Notes: generated by a model not told the origin, from the letters alone. Shown: positions 26,468 through 35,892, counted from the first letter of the stretch. The stretch is DNA of 64,000 nucleotides from Lachnospiraceae bacterium A2 (GCA_000403315.2 KE159641.1:64501-128500); one strand, 5' to 3'. A program made the numbers and translations.

Positions 26468-27787
26468 TTAATATTTATCAAAAGGATTTTTATATTCTGC
26501 CACTATCCCAAGCTGCTCCTCAATGCGGAGAAGCTGGTTATACTTCGCTGTCCGTTCTGCCCTGCAGGGCGCCCCTGTCTTAATCTGCCCTGCATTTACA
26601 GCTACTGCCAAATCCGCAATAAAAGTATCCTCTGTTTCCCCGGAACGGTGGGAAATTACGGCACGGTACGCATTTTTGTGGGCAGTTTCAATGGCTTCCA
26701 TGGCTTCCGTCAAGGTTCCGATCTGGTTCACTTTAATCAGGATTGCATTTGCAGTCTGCAGCTTAATGCCCGCATCCAGGCGCTTGGTATTTGTCACGAA
26801 CAAATCGTCCCCAACAAGCTGGATCCGCTCGCCCAACTGCTCCGTCATGGCCTGCCAGCCGTCCCAGTCTTCCTCGTCTAAACCGTCTTCAATGGAAATA
26901 ATGGGGAATTTCTCAATTAATTCCCTGTAATACCCAATCATTTCGCTGGTATTGCGGGCCACCTTTTCCCCTTTGATTTTGGACTCTCCCGGAAAATGGT
27001 AAAGCCCTGTTTTTTCATCATAAAGCTCACTGGCCGCTGCATCCAGGGCAATCTTGAAATCCTCCCCCGGCACATAGCCAGAAGCTTTTACGGCCTTTGT
27101 AATCAGTTCCAGCACGGAAACGGTATCCGGCAAATCCGGCGCAAAGCCGCCTTCGTCACCAACTGCAGTGGAAAGCCCTTCTTTTTCGCAGATTTTTTTC
27201 AGGTTGTGGTAAACTTCCGCACACATGCGCAGCCCCTCCCGGAAACTTTTCGCCCCAACCGGCATAATCATAAATTCCTGGAAATCTACCGTATTGTCCG
27301 CATGGCGGCCGCCATTTAAAATATTCATCATTGGGACTGGCATCCGTTTTGCATTGGTGCCCCCAAGGTATTGGTACAGGGGCAGTTCCATCGCTTTTGC
27401 TGCCGCCCGTGCGGCTGCCAGGGATACGCTCAGCATGGCGTTTGCACCCAAATTGATTTTGTCGTCTGTGCCGTCTTCTGCAATTAAAATGCGGTCAATT
27501 TCCACTTGGTTCAAGGCATTTTTCCCTATCAGGGCTTTGGCAATTTTGTCATTGACATGCTTAACGGCATTTTGGACGCCCAGCCCAAAGTACCTTGGTT
27601 CACCGTCCCGCAATTCTACTGCTTCAAATTTTCCCGTAGATGCGCCGGAAGGCACTGCCGCACGGCCGGTGGTTTTTTTCCCATTGCTGGTGGCTTCCAC
27701 CGTCACATCCGCTTCCACCGTAGGGTTCCCGCGGGAATCTAAGATTTCCCTTGCATGGATATTTGTAATTTTCAGACAAAAACTCAT
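26468..27787 (-). CDS. eno: enolase
   Basis: The 439-residue glycolytic enzyme interconverts 2-phosphoglycerate and phosphoenolpyruvate. Hallmarks are AREILDSRGNPTVEADV at the N-terminus, the loop SGASTG, GDEGGFAPDL, the metal ligands in SIEDGLDEEDWDGW and LVGDDLFVTN, and SHRSGETEDTFIADLAV near the C-terminus. The ATG at 27787 follows AAAGGAG. Upstream in-frame sequence to 27967 overlaps the broken kinase and is not part of the protein. Confidence 0.97.
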   Translation of the reverse strand: MSFCLKITNIHAREILDSRGNPTVEADVTVEATSNGKKTTGRAAVPSGASTGKFEAVELRDGEPRYFGLGVQNAVKHVNDKIAKALIGKNALNQVEIDRILIAEDGTDDKINLGANAMLSVSLAAARAAAKAMELPLYQYLGGTNAKRMPVPMMNILNGGRHADNTVDFQEFMIMPVGAKSFREGLRMCAEVYHNLKKICEKEGLSTAVGDEGGFAPDLPDTVSVLELITKAVKASGYVPGEDFKIALDAAASELYDEKTGLYHFPGESKIKGEKVARNTSEMIGYYRELIEKFPIISIEDGLDEEDWDGWQAMTEQLGERIQLVGDDLFVTNTKRLDAGIKLQTANAILIKVNQIGTLTEAMEAIETAHKNAYRAVISHRSGETEDTFIADLAVAVNAGQIKTGAPCRAERTAKYNQLLRIEEQLGIVAEYKNPFDKY

Positions 27788-27904
27788 ATCTGCTCTCCTT
27801 TCATTTCCCATCACAAAATTTCCGCAACTGCCAGAAGTCCTGACGCTGCGCTTTTTCCTGTTTACAGTATTTGCAGGAATCTGGCAATTATACGGAAACT
27901 GGAG

Positions 27905-28775
27905 GGGAATTAAAGGAGATGTGGTGTCAAACCAGGAATTTGGCCCCGTCCTTGACAGCCCTTCCATTACGGTGGGCTCCCCAGTCTATGGAGCGGACGG
28001 GGAAATCAGCGCAGCCCTGCTCCTGCACAGCCCAATCACAGGCATCCGGCAGGCCCAGCAGGGCGGTGTCCTGATCCTTACATTCTGCATTTTTGTCGCC
28101 TTTGTCCTTGCCTTTGTCCTTTCCGTCCTTCTGGCACGCCATTTTATCAACCCATTGAAAGAAATCGGGCTGGCAGCAGAACAGGCCATGGGAGGCGACT
28201 ATTCTGCCTGGACGGAGGTTACGCAGGACGACGAAATCGGCTCCCTTGCCTACAACATTGACAAGCTATTTGCCCAGTTGTCCACTGTGGAAAAAGAACG
28301 GAAGAAGCTGGACAGCATGCGGCAGGATTTTATGCCAAACATTTCCCATGAGCTGCGGATCCCCGTTACCGTCCTCAAAGGCTCCTTGGAAGTCCTCACG
28401 GAAGGGCTGGTAGCCGACCCTGTGGAAATGCAGGGCTATTTCCGTCAGATGTCTGCTGACACCGCCCATCTGGAACGCCTTGTAAATGATTTGCTGGAAC
28501 TCTCCCGGCTCCAAAGCACGGATTTCCAGATTGAAAAACGGAACTGAACCCCACCGACATCCTAAAAGAAGCAATCCGTTCCATGCAGCGGATTGCGGGG
28601 CAGAAGGAAGTAAGGATAGAACCGGAAAATGATCTGGGGAACCTCTGCTTTTTCGGGGATTACGGAAGGCTTAGACAGATGTTTGTCATTATCCTTGACA
28701 ATGCCGTAAAGTTTGCCCCGTAAGGCAGCGCCGTATCCGTCAAAATGCATAGGGAAGGGGGCGGCATGGGATCCG
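27905..28775 (+). pseudogene. broken sensor histidine kinase
   Basis: Plus-strand remains of a two-component kinase: end of an extracytoplasmic domain (SITVGSPVYGADGEISAALLLHS), a membrane segment, HAMP, and HisKA with FMPNISHELRIPVTVLKGS. The frame breaks at ~28540 near AAAAACGG, where a TGA follows; the homologous reading continues one frame over (ELNPTDILKEAIRSMQ) to the N box LDNAVKFAP, then hits TAA at about 28721. The N-terminal sensor and the G boxes are missing, and no cognate regulator adjoins it. It is therefore truncated at both ends and frameshifted. Boundaries are approximate. Confidence 0.8.
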
Positions 28776-28896
28776 GATTGCCTGTGGGAGTAATGCGTGT
28801 GACTATACAACTTTCACATTTTTCCTGTGATGGAGATGCATGGTACCCATCAAACCACATGTTCCGGCAGCCCCTTTGCATCCCTATCTCATTTTG

Positions 28897-30348
28897 TTAC
28901 ACATTAATCTCCGCCTTCATCCCCAGCATCTCTTTATGCCGCCCAAGCACTGGCTCCACAGCCTGCGCCAAGAACTTTTCTACCTGCAGGGGCGCACGGC
29001 CTACATACCGGGACGGTTCCATGGAGCGTTCCAATTCTTCTAAGGTTAAGTGGAAGGCCGGGTCTGCGGCAATCAGCTCCAGAAGGTTATTGTCCTTCCC
29101 TTCCTCCTTGACCTGCTTACCGGCCTCCATGGAAAGCTGGCGGATTTTCTCATGCATTTCCTGGCGGCTGCTGCCGTTTTTCACAGCGTCCATCATAATA
29201 TTTTCAGTTGCCATAAAGGGCAGCTCTGCCATCATATGCTTGCGGATGACTTTTTCATAAACCACAAGCCCATCCACCACATTTAAGCACAGGTCTAAAA
29301 TCCCGTCCACTGCAAGGAACCCTTCCGGCACGGAAAGGCGCTTGTTTGCGGAATCGTCCAACGTCCGTTCGAACCACTGGGTCGCGGAGGTAATAGCCGG
29401 GTTCAGGGCGTCCACCATCACGTACCGGGCAAGGGAGGCAATCCGCTCGCTGCGCATGGGGTTGCGCTTGTAAGCCATGGCGGAGGAGCCAATCTGGTTT
29501 TTCTCAAAGGGTTCTTCTACCTCTTTCAAATGCTGCAGAAGCCGGATGTCGTTGGACATTTTATGGGCGCTGGCTGCAATCCCTGCAAGGACGTTAAGCA
29601 CACGGGTATCCACCTTCCGGGAATACGTCTGGCCGGACACGGCGTAGCACTCCTGAAAGCCCATTTTTTCTGCTATCATGGGGTCAATCTTGTCAATGGT
29701 TTCTTGGTCCCCCGCAAACAGCTCCTGAAAGCTTGCCTGCGTCCCGGTGGTCCCTTTGGAGCCTAACAGCTTTAAGCTGCCCATGGTATATTCCAAATCC
29801 TCCAAATCCATCAAAAATTCCTGCAGCCACAGTGTCGCCCGTTTCCCTACCGTAGTAGGCTGCGCCGGCTGGAAATGGGTAAATGCAAGGGTTGGCAAGC
29901 CTTTGTGAGTATCTGCAAATTTTGCCAGCTCAGCAATGACATTTACCAGCTTTTTCTGCACCAGCTTTAAAGCCTTGTCCATAACAATAATGTCGGTATT
30001 GTCCCCCACATAGCAGGAGGTTGCGCCTAAATGGATAATCCCAGCTGCTTTGGGGCACTGTTGCCCATAGGCATACACATGGCTCATAACGTCATGCCTT
30101 ACCAGCTTTTCCCGTTCCTTCGCCACCTCATAATTGATATCCTCGGCATGGCTTTTCAGCTCGTCTATCTGCTCCTGCGTAATGACTGGCTTCCCGTTTT
30201 CGCTCAGCCCCAATTCCATTTCTGTTTCTGCAAGGGCAATCCACAGTTTCCTCCAGGTACGGAATTTCATATCCGGGGAAAAAATATACTGCATTTCCTT
30301 GCTTGCATACCGCTCTGACAACGGGCTGTTATATCTGTCTGTAGACAT
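28897..30348 (-). CDS. purB: adenylosuccinate lyase
   Basis: The 483-residue enzyme cleaves SAICAR to AICAR and adenylosuccinate to AMP. The fumarase-superfamily signature GSSAMAYKRNPMRSE is present, with GATSCYVGDNTD and TFTHFQPAQPTT-like (AFTHFQPAQPTTVGKR) motifs. Its length and sequence fit the longer form common in Lachnospiraceae. The ATG at 30348 follows AAGGAG. It lies 24 bases downstream of purC, whose product it uses. Confidence 0.96.
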   Translation of the reverse strand: MSTDRYNSPLSERYASKEMQYIFSPDMKFRTWRKLWIALAETEMELGLSENGKPVITQEQIDELKSHAEDINYEVAKEREKLVRHDVMSHVYAYGQQCPKAAGIIHLGATSCYVGDNTDIIVMDKALKLVQKKLVNVIAELAKFADTHKGLPTLAFTHFQPAQPTTVGKRATLWLQEFLMDLEDLEYTMGSLKLLGSKGTTGTQASFQELFAGDQETIDKIDPMIAEKMGFQECYAVSGQTYSRKVDTRVLNVLAGIAASAHKMSNDIRLLQHLKEVEEPFEKNQIGSSAMAYKRNPMRSERIASLARYVMVDALNPAITSATQWFERTLDDSANKRLSVPEGFLAVDGILDLCLNVVDGLVVYEKVIRKHMMAELPFMATENIMMDAVKNGSSRQEMHEKIRQLSMEAGKQVKEEGKDNNLLELIAADPAFHLTLEELERSMEPSRYVGRAPLQVEKFLAQAVEPVLGRHKEMLGMKAEINV

Positions 30349-30372
30349 GGTTTTCTCCTTCCTGTGGGGGGC

Positions 30373-31245
30373 TTACGCAAATTTCTCCCCTGTCAGGAGT
30401 TCGTAAGCTTCTTTGTATTTATCAACGGTTTTTGTAACTACCTCGTCCGGAAGCAGGTAGCCGCTGTCCGGGTTCTGTTTCAGCCAGTCCCGGACAAACT
30501 GCTTGTCAAAGGAAGGCTGTGATTTCCCTGGCGCATAACCTTCCAGGGGCCAGAACCGGGAGCTGTCCGGGGTCAGCATTTCATCCCCAAGGACTACTTC
30601 CCCATTTTCATCTAAACCAAATTCAAATTTGGTGTCGGCAATGATAATCCCTTTGCTCAATGCATATTCTGCGCATTTTTTATATAAATTTATGGTGTAT
30701 TCCTGAATCTTTTTGGCATAATCCGCCCCTTTGCCCGGATGGAGCTTTTCCAAAATCCCCACGCTATCCTCAAAGGTAATATGCTCATCATGGAGCCCCA
30801 GGTCCGCCTTTGTGGTAGGGGTATAAATAGGCTCTGGCAGCTTGTCAGATTCCTTTAGCCCCTCTGGGAGCCGGATGCCGCAAACTGTGCCGTCTTTCTG
30901 GTAGCTTTCCCAGCCGCTGCCCGTAATATAGCCCCGCACAATGCATTCCACCGGGAGCATGGAAAGCTTCTTGCACTTCATGCTGTTCCCGTCAAACTCC
31001 TCTTTCTGGAAAAATTCAGGCATGTCCGCAGTATCTGTAGAAAGCATATGGTTTTTTACGATATCCTTGGTAAAGCCAAACCAAAATTTAGACATTTTTG
31101 TTAAAATTGCGCCTTTTTCTGTTATCTTGTTTTTCAGGATTACGTCAAATGCTGAAATCCTGTCTGTGGCTACGATAATCAGGCTTTCCCCGTTGTCATA
31201 GACCTCGCGTACTTTTCCTTCTTTTACTGGTTTAAAATCCTGCAT
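30373..31245 (-). CDS. purC: phosphoribosylaminoimidazole-succinocarboxamide synthase
   Basis: The 290-residue SAICAR synthetase joins CAIR and aspartate with ATP. VKEGKVREVYDNGESLIIVATDRISAFD is the start of the ATP-binding fold; VECIVRGYITGSGW and IIADTKFEFGLDENGEVVLGDE are conserved. I start at the ATG at 31245, 11 bases after GGAGG; in-frame ATGs at 31254 and 31263 cannot be excluded. It is the first gene of purC-purB. Confidence 0.95.
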   Translation of the reverse strand: MQDFKPVKEGKVREVYDNGESLIIVATDRISAFDVILKNKITEKGAILTKMSKFWFGFTKDIVKNHMLSTDTADMPEFFQKEEFDGNSMKCKKLSMLPVECIVRGYITGSGWESYQKDGTVCGIRLPEGLKESDKLPEPIYTPTTKADLGLHDEHITFEDSVGILEKLHPGKGADYAKKIQEYTINLYKKCAEYALSKGIIIADTKFEFGLDENGEVVLGDEMLTPDSSRFWPLEGYAPGKSQPSFDKQFVRDWLKQNPDSGYLLPDEVVTKTVDKYKEAYELLTGEKFA

Positions 31246-31365
31246 GGTTCTCATTTCCTCCATTCCTTCGTCTGCTGCGGCACTTAAGGCTTTTGGCCGG
31301 GCAAAGCCATCTTGCTATGGTACATGCCCTGATCCATGGATGCCAGAATCCAAATATTCGGCTTC

Positions 31366-31395
31366 ATTATAATACAAGGGGTTTTAGTTCGTCAA
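31366..31395 (-). promoter_or_regulatory. predicted sigma-A promoter of purC-purB
   Basis: Minus strand -35 TTGACG (31395-31390), 18-base spacer, -10 TATAAT (31371-31366). A CCGAATATTTGG palindrome follows near the expected start; it recalls PurR-type boxes but the match is loose. Confidence 0.6.
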
Positions 31396-31401
31396 TGAAT
31401 A

Positions 31402-31675
31402 TTTTTTTTGAGTTTCCCCATTTTTTATAATATCCTATACTATAGGGGCTGTCGCACGAACGTAAATTACAATACATAAATTTGTTCAAAAGGTTTACAT
31501 TGCAAAGCAATGCAAACAAAATGCACAAAAAATATCTGGGGAAACTAGTTTCCCCAGAGTAATTTTGTGCATTCTGTCTTTGCCGCATAAGCGGCAAGAC
31601 CTTTTGAACAAGTAACTATATTAGTGCAACAACCCCTATGAATTGCAAAATGGGGAAACTCAAAATATTTTTTGC
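31402..31675. repeat. large composite palindrome with MITE-like core
   Basis: The outer arms carry TTTTGAGTTTCCCCATTTT on the left and its reverse complement on the right. Inside, 31445-31636 (192 bp) has MITE-like ends GGGGCTGTCGCAC and TGCAACAACCCC, a stem TTTGTTCAAAAGGT, and a central GGGGAAACTAGTTTCCCC. No gene is supportable here. It separates purC from the PilZ gene. Confidence 0.75.
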
Positions 31676-31704
31676 TTGCCAGTTTCCAAAACCCGTGGTA
31701 AACT
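31676..31704 (+). promoter_or_regulatory. predicted sigma-A promoter of the PilZ gene
   Basis: -35 TTGCCA, 17-base spacer, -10 TAAACT, immediately right of the composite palindrome. Confidence 0.55.
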
Positions 31705-31750
31705 AGTACCAAAATACTAATTTCCAAATTCTGCAAAGGAGGTTAAAACC

Positions 31751-32167
31751 ATGCTGGAAAAGCGTAGAAGCCAAAGAATCCCTACTGGAATCCATCTCCA
31801 TATCTGCGATTTATACCGGCAGGATGCCTTTGGCATCCACCATCTGGAAGTCCCTATTGTATTAACTGATATTTCGGAACATGGCGTTGGGTTCCTCTCT
31901 AAGAGCATCCTTCCGCCACAGTACCAGTTCCACGCCTGCCTGAACCTGGGGGCGGCATCTGGATTTTTGGTTACCTTGGACATTGTCCGCTGCACTGCGG
32001 CAGAACAGGACCAATATCTGTATGGCTGTGAATTTGTTGATTTGGAGGAATCCCTCCGAACCTCTATCCGGCAGTATATCAATGCCAACTTAGCCGATGC
32101 GCCCAGTTATGGCGCTGGCAGCGGAATGCCCCGGCGTCCGCCGCAGGGCTGCATTATGTTTGACTAA
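31751..32167 (+). CDS. single-domain PilZ protein (c-di-GMP receptor)
   Basis: The 138-residue protein is essentially one PilZ domain: RRSQR at residues 5-9 fits the RxxxR c-di-GMP arm, and DISEHGVGF near residue 40 fits the D/NxSxxG motif. Both binding motifs look intact, so it should bind c-di-GMP. The start ATG follows AAGGAGG. It stands alone, convergent with gpmI; no output partner is adjacent. The C-terminal ~25 residues are Gly/Pro-rich and probably flexible. Confidence 0.85.
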   Translation: MLEKRRSQRIPTGIHLHICDLYRQDAFGIHHLEVPIVLTDISEHGVGFLSKSILPPQYQFHACLNLGAASGFLVTLDIVRCTAAEQDQYLYGCEFVDLEESLRTSIRQYINANLADAPSYGAGSGMPRRPPQGCIMFD

Positions 32168-32175
32168 AAACAATA

Positions 32176-32202
32176 GGGGCACCTTTCCTGGAAAAGTGCC
32201 CC
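32176..32202. terminator. bidirectional hairpin between the PilZ gene and gpmI
   Basis: GGGGCAC / GTGCCCC with an inner CTTT/AAAG extension, lying between convergent genes. It is followed by AAAATTCTATTTT to the right and, on the minus strand, by TATTGTTTTT. Confidence 0.7.
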
Positions 32203-32254
32203 AAAATTCTATTTTGGCTGATTCTAATACCAAAAATTCAAATATATCACAAAT

Positions 32255-33796
32255 CTACCGTTTTACCAGCAAGGATTTCCCTGTCATTTCTTCCGGCTGC
32301 TCCATGCCCATAATTTCAATCAGGGTAGGCGCAATATCTGCCAAGCATCCGCCCTCCCGCAGCGTATAATTGTCATCGTAATTAATCAGGAGGAAAGGTA
32401 CTGGGTTAATGGTATGCGCCGTAAAGCTTTCCCCAGTGTTATAATCGATTAACTGTTCTGCATTTCCATGGTCTGCGCAGAGGAACATCACGCCGTCCAC
32501 TTCCTTCAGCGCTTCCACTGCCTTGCCTACGCATTCATCCACCGCTTCCACTGCCTTGATGGCTGCAGCTTCCACGCCGGTATGGCCTACCATGTCCGGG
32601 TTTGCAAAATTGATGATAATCACGTCATATTTCCCTGACTTAATAGCTTCTACCAGCTTGCCGCATACTTCGTACGCGCTCATTTCCGGTTTCAGGTCAT
32701 ACGTTGCTACCTTCGGGGAATTTACAAGGATCCTGTCCTCCCCTGGGTTTGGTTCTTCCACGCCGCCGTTAAAGAAGAAGGTAACATGGGCATATTTTTC
32801 TGTTTCTGCTATCCTGGCCTGCTTCTTGCCATGGTCTGCCAGGAACTGCCCAAAGGTATTTGTCAGTTCCACCTTGTGGAAAGCCACTGTTTTGTTGGGG
32901 ATTGTCACGTCATATTCTGTGAAGCAGATGTACGTCACATCCCTCCTTGGCCCGCGGTTAAACCCGTCAAATTCCTCCATGCAGAATGTCCTTGTAATTT
33001 CCCTTGCACGGTCTGGGCGGAAATTGAAGAAAATAATGCTGTCCTTATCCTGGATGGTTGCCACTGGCTCCCCATCCTGTTCCACTACCGTGGGGACTAC
33101 AAATTCATCCGTCACATCTTCTGCATAGGACGCCGCTACTGCTTCCACCGCATTGGCTGCCCGTTTCCCTTCCCCAAATGCAAGGGCTTTGTATGCAGTT
33201 TCTACCCTGTCCCAGCGGTTGTCACGGTCCATTACATAATAACGCCCCATAACCGTTGCAATCTGGCCTACGCCGATTTCCTTCATTTTCCCTTCCAAAT
33301 CTTCCATAAAGCCCTTCCCGGAAGTGGGGGAGGTGTCGCGCCCATCCAGGAAGCAGTGTACGTAAACCTTCTCAATGCCTTCCCGCTTTGCCAGCTCCAG
33401 CAGCCCATACAAATGGGTGTTGTGGCTGTGTACGCCGCCGTCTGACAGCAGGCCATAGAGGTGCAGGGAAGAATTATGTTCCTTTACATTCTGCATCCCC
33501 TTAAGCAGGGCTTCGTTTTTGAAGAAGTCCCCGTCTTCAATTTCCTTGCTGATTCTGGTAAGCTCCTGATATACAATCCTACCTGCGCCCATATTCAGGT
33601 GCCCAACCTCGGAATTGCCCATCTGCCCGTCTGGCAGGCCTACTGCAAGCCCGCTGGCATTGCCCCGGACAAAGGGATAGTCCTTCATCAGCCCGTCAAT
33701 ATTGGGGGTATTTGCTTCATAGACTGCATTTGCTTCATGCTTTTCATTTAACCCAAATCCGTCTAAAATCATTAATACTGCTGGCTTTTTGCTCAT
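32255..33796 (-). CDS. gpmI: 2,3-bisphosphoglycerate-independent phosphoglycerate mutase
   Basis: The 513-residue metal-dependent enzyme interconverts 3- and 2-phosphoglycerate. VLMILDGFGLN provides metal-binding Asp at the N-terminus, PDGQMGNSEVGHLN contains the phosphorylated Ser, and FLDGRDTSPTSG and CADHGNAE carry further substrate and metal residues. The ATG at 33796 follows AAAGGAG with a longish 12-base spacer. Monocistronic by context. Confidence 0.97.
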   Translation of the reverse strand: MSKKPAVLMILDGFGLNEKHEANAVYEANTPNIDGLMKDYPFVRGNASGLAVGLPDGQMGNSEVGHLNMGAGRIVYQELTRISKEIEDGDFFKNEALLKGMQNVKEHNSSLHLYGLLSDGGVHSHNTHLYGLLELAKREGIEKVYVHCFLDGRDTSPTSGKGFMEDLEGKMKEIGVGQIATVMGRYYVMDRDNRWDRVETAYKALAFGEGKRAANAVEAVAASYAEDVTDEFVVPTVVEQDGEPVATIQDKDSIIFFNFRPDRAREITRTFCMEEFDGFNRGPRRDVTYICFTEYDVTIPNKTVAFHKVELTNTFGQFLADHGKKQARIAETEKYAHVTFFFNGGVEEPNPGEDRILVNSPKVATYDLKPEMSAYEVCGKLVEAIKSGKYDVIIINFANPDMVGHTGVEAAAIKAVEAVDECVGKAVEALKEVDGVMFLCADHGNAEQLIDYNTGESFTAHTINPVPFLLINYDDNYTLREGGCLADIAPTLIEIMGMEQPEEMTGKSLLVKR

Positions 33797-33929
33797 AGAA
33801 CCTTACATCTCCTTTTCTCTATCTGAATTAATCTTTTTCTTCTTTCCGATTATAACACAACCCATGGGATAATTACAATTAGAATGATAAAAAAGAATCT
33901 CGCCTGCAGGAACCCGCGCTGGGCGCGGC

Positions 33930-33957
33930 CGCTTTATAGGATGCAATTTCCTATAAA
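33930..33957. repeat. CTTTATAGGA inverted repeat
   Basis: CTTTATAGGA and TCCTATAAAG are inverted around ~8 bases, next to GC-rich CCCGCGCTGGGCGCGG. It has the same CCTATA core as other repeats in the window. The 33797-34030 gap otherwise holds only the terminator below. Confidence 0.5.
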
Positions 33958-33965
33958 GTAAAAAC

Positions 33966-34002
33966 ATGGCTCCCGGCAATGAACCTGCCATTTGGGAGCC
34001 AT
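33966..34002 (-). terminator. intrinsic terminator of the butyryl-CoA operon
   Basis: Minus strand ATGGCTCCC / GGGAGCCAT with a GGCAGG..TTGCC inner part, followed by GTTTTTA, about 28 bases past the etfA stop. Confidence 0.8.
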
Positions 34003-34030
34003 ATTCCATACTGCTATTTCCTGCAGCTTT

Positions 34031-35077
34031 TTATTTTGCCATTTCAGACTTTAATGCTTCGGTCAGCGCCGGAACTATTTTATTCAAATCGCCAACAACG
34101 CCGTAGTCTGCCACATCGAAGATAGGAGCGTCTTCATCCTTGTTGATTGCAATGATGATATCTGCTTCTTCCATACCTGCTACGTGCTGGATGGCTCCGG
34201 AAATGCCGATTGCAAAGTATACGTTGGGGCGGACAGTCTTTCCTGTCTGGCCTACCTGCAGATCTACTGGCTTCCAGCCATTTTCTACAACTGCACGGGA
34301 GCAGCTTACGGTCCCGCCGATTACGTCTGCAAGGTCCTGGAGCATTTTGAAGTTCTCTGCGCTCCCAACCCCACGGCCGCCGGAAACAAGGATTTTTGCT
34401 TCCATGATATCTTCGGTTTCTTTCACAGATTTTACAATGTTTAAGATTTCAACGTATTTGCTGTCCGGGGTAAATCCGGGGTTGAATTCAATCACATTTG
34501 CTTTTGCGCCTTTGATTGGCTCAATTTTCTGCATAACGCCTGGGCGTACTGTAGCCATCTGCGGGCGGTTGTCCGGGCATGCGATGGTGGCAATGGTGTT
34601 GCCGCCGAATGCAGGACGTGTCATCAGTAACTGGTTGTGTTTCTGCTCGTCTTCCTTGCCTGGTACTGGGTTCAGTGGGAAATCACCGATTTCCAGTACG
34701 GTACAGTCTGCAGTCAGGCCAGTCTTAACCCTTGCAGATACACGGGGGCCAAGGTCACGTCCAATTGCAGTTGCGCCAACCAGCATGATTTCTGGTTTGT
34801 ATTCATTGATTACAGATGCAAGCGCATGGGTGTAAGGCTCTGTCCTGTACTCCTTCAATTCCGGATCATCCACAACGATTACTTTGTCAGCGCCATACTC
34901 TGCCAACTGGTCTGCCAAATCTTTTACGCCAGAACCAATCAATACTGCCGTTACATCTGTGTCCAAATCTTTTGCCAAGTCTTTTGCTTTGCCAAGCAGT
35001 TCAAAAGCAATTCCGCCTAATACGTTATCTACCTGCTGTGCAAAGACATATACTCCTTTATATGCTTCTAAACCCAT
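34031..35077 (-). CDS. etfA: electron transfer flavoprotein, alpha subunit
   Basis: The 348-residue subunit forms with EtfB the bifurcating flavoprotein that works with butyryl-CoA dehydrogenase, using NADH to reduce crotonyl-CoA and ferredoxin. The N-terminal half is the alpha/beta ETF domain; the C-terminal FAD domain has VSGGRGVGSAENF, VGQTGKTVRPNVYFAIGISGAIQH and IAINKDEDAPIFDVADYGVVGD. The ATG at 35077 gives the usual start YKGVYVFAQQ; tandem GTG codons at 35089 are alternatives. Last gene of the operon. Confidence 0.96.
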   Translation of the reverse strand: MGLEAYKGVYVFAQQVDNVLGGIAFELLGKAKDLAKDLDTDVTAVLIGSGVKDLADQLAEYGADKVIVVDDPELKEYRTEPYTHALASVINEYKPEIMLVGATAIGRDLGPRVSARVKTGLTADCTVLEIGDFPLNPVPGKEDEQKHNQLLMTRPAFGGNTIATIACPDNRPQMATVRPGVMQKIEPIKGAKANVIEFNPGFTPDSKYVEILNIVKSVKETEDIMEAKILVSGGRGVGSAENFKMLQDLADVIGGTVSCSRAVVENGWKPVDLQVGQTGKTVRPNVYFAIGISGAIQHVAGMEEADIIIAINKDEDAPIFDVADYGVVGDLNKIVPALTEALKSEMAK

Positions 35078-35106
35078 TATTTTCACCACTTTCCTTATTT
35101 TTTAAA

Positions 35107-35892
35107 TTAGATTACGTGCTTCTCTTTCAGTTTTCCTGTAATATAAGCAACTGCATCTTCTGGGGAATCGGGAACAACTTTTTCCCCTGCACCCTTTTTC
35201 ACTTTGTCGGATGCTTTTGCAATCTTAGTCGGTGAACCCTTAAGGCCAAGGTCAGAATCATCAACGTCCTTCAGATCTGCACGGCCCCATACGGTCACTT
35301 CTTTGTCATAAGCGTCAAAAATCCCGCCTGGTGACATATAACGCGGCTCATTTAATTCGGAAAGAGCTGTTATCAAACATGGCATTTTTGCCTTTACTTC
35401 GTGATATCTATCTTCATACTGACGCTGGACAACAACATAGTCCCCGTCAATCTTGATTTCCTGTGCATAGGAAATGACTGGGATATCCAGATGTTCAGAA
35501 ATCTGCGGCCCAACCTGTGCGGTATCGCCGTCGATTGCCTGACGCCCGGTAATGATTAAGTCATATTCCAAATTCCTGATTGCCCCTGCAATGGTGGTGG
35601 AGGTAGCCCATGTATCAGCCCCGCCTAATACCCTGTCTGTCACAAGGATGCCCTTGTCGGCGCCCATTGCCATAGCTTCACGGAGAACTTCGTCTGCTTT
35701 CGGAAGCCCCATGGTAAGTACGGTAACTTCTGCCCCATACTGTTCTTTCAGCCTAAGCGCTGCTTCTAAGCCCGCTTTGTCATCTGGGTTCATAATCGTA
35801 AGCATTGCGCCTCTGTCCAGAGTACCGTCTGGATTGAACTTCACTCCGCCCTTGGTATCTGGTACCTGTTTTATACATACAACGATTTTCAC
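35107..35892 (-). CDS. etfB: electron transfer flavoprotein, beta subunit
   Basis: The 261-residue partner of EtfA begins MKIVVCIKQVPDT, and carries VTVLTMGLPKADEVLREAMAMGAD and LIITGRQAIDGDTAQVGPQ, the last being the nucleotide/flavin-binding loop. In bifurcating ETFs this subunit holds the second FAD. The start is a GTG at 35892, 9 bases after AAGGAG. It lies between bcd and etfA. Confidence 0.96.
   Translation of the reverse strand: MKIVVCIKQVPDTKGGVKFNPDGTLDRGAMLTIMNPDDKAGLEAALRLKEQYGAEVTVLTMGLPKADEVLREAMAMGADKGILVTDRVLGGADTWATSTTIAGAIRNLEYDLIITGRQAIDGDTAQVGPQISEHLDIPVISYAQEIKIDGDYVVVQRQYEDRYHEVKAKMPCLITALSELNEPRYMSPGGIFDAYDKEVTVWGRADLKDVDDSDLGLKGSPTKIAKASDKVKKGAGEKVVPDSPEDAVAYITGKLKEKHVI

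Noticed and set aside
27225..27904. Long N-terminal extension of the plus-strand frame leading into the kinase remnant
   Set aside because: It is antisense to enolase and only the part after ~27905 resembles a histidine kinase.
31246..31366. Possible purine riboswitch before purC
   Set aside because: The leader lacks the conserved purine aptamer loops; only a loose PurR-like palindrome is visible.
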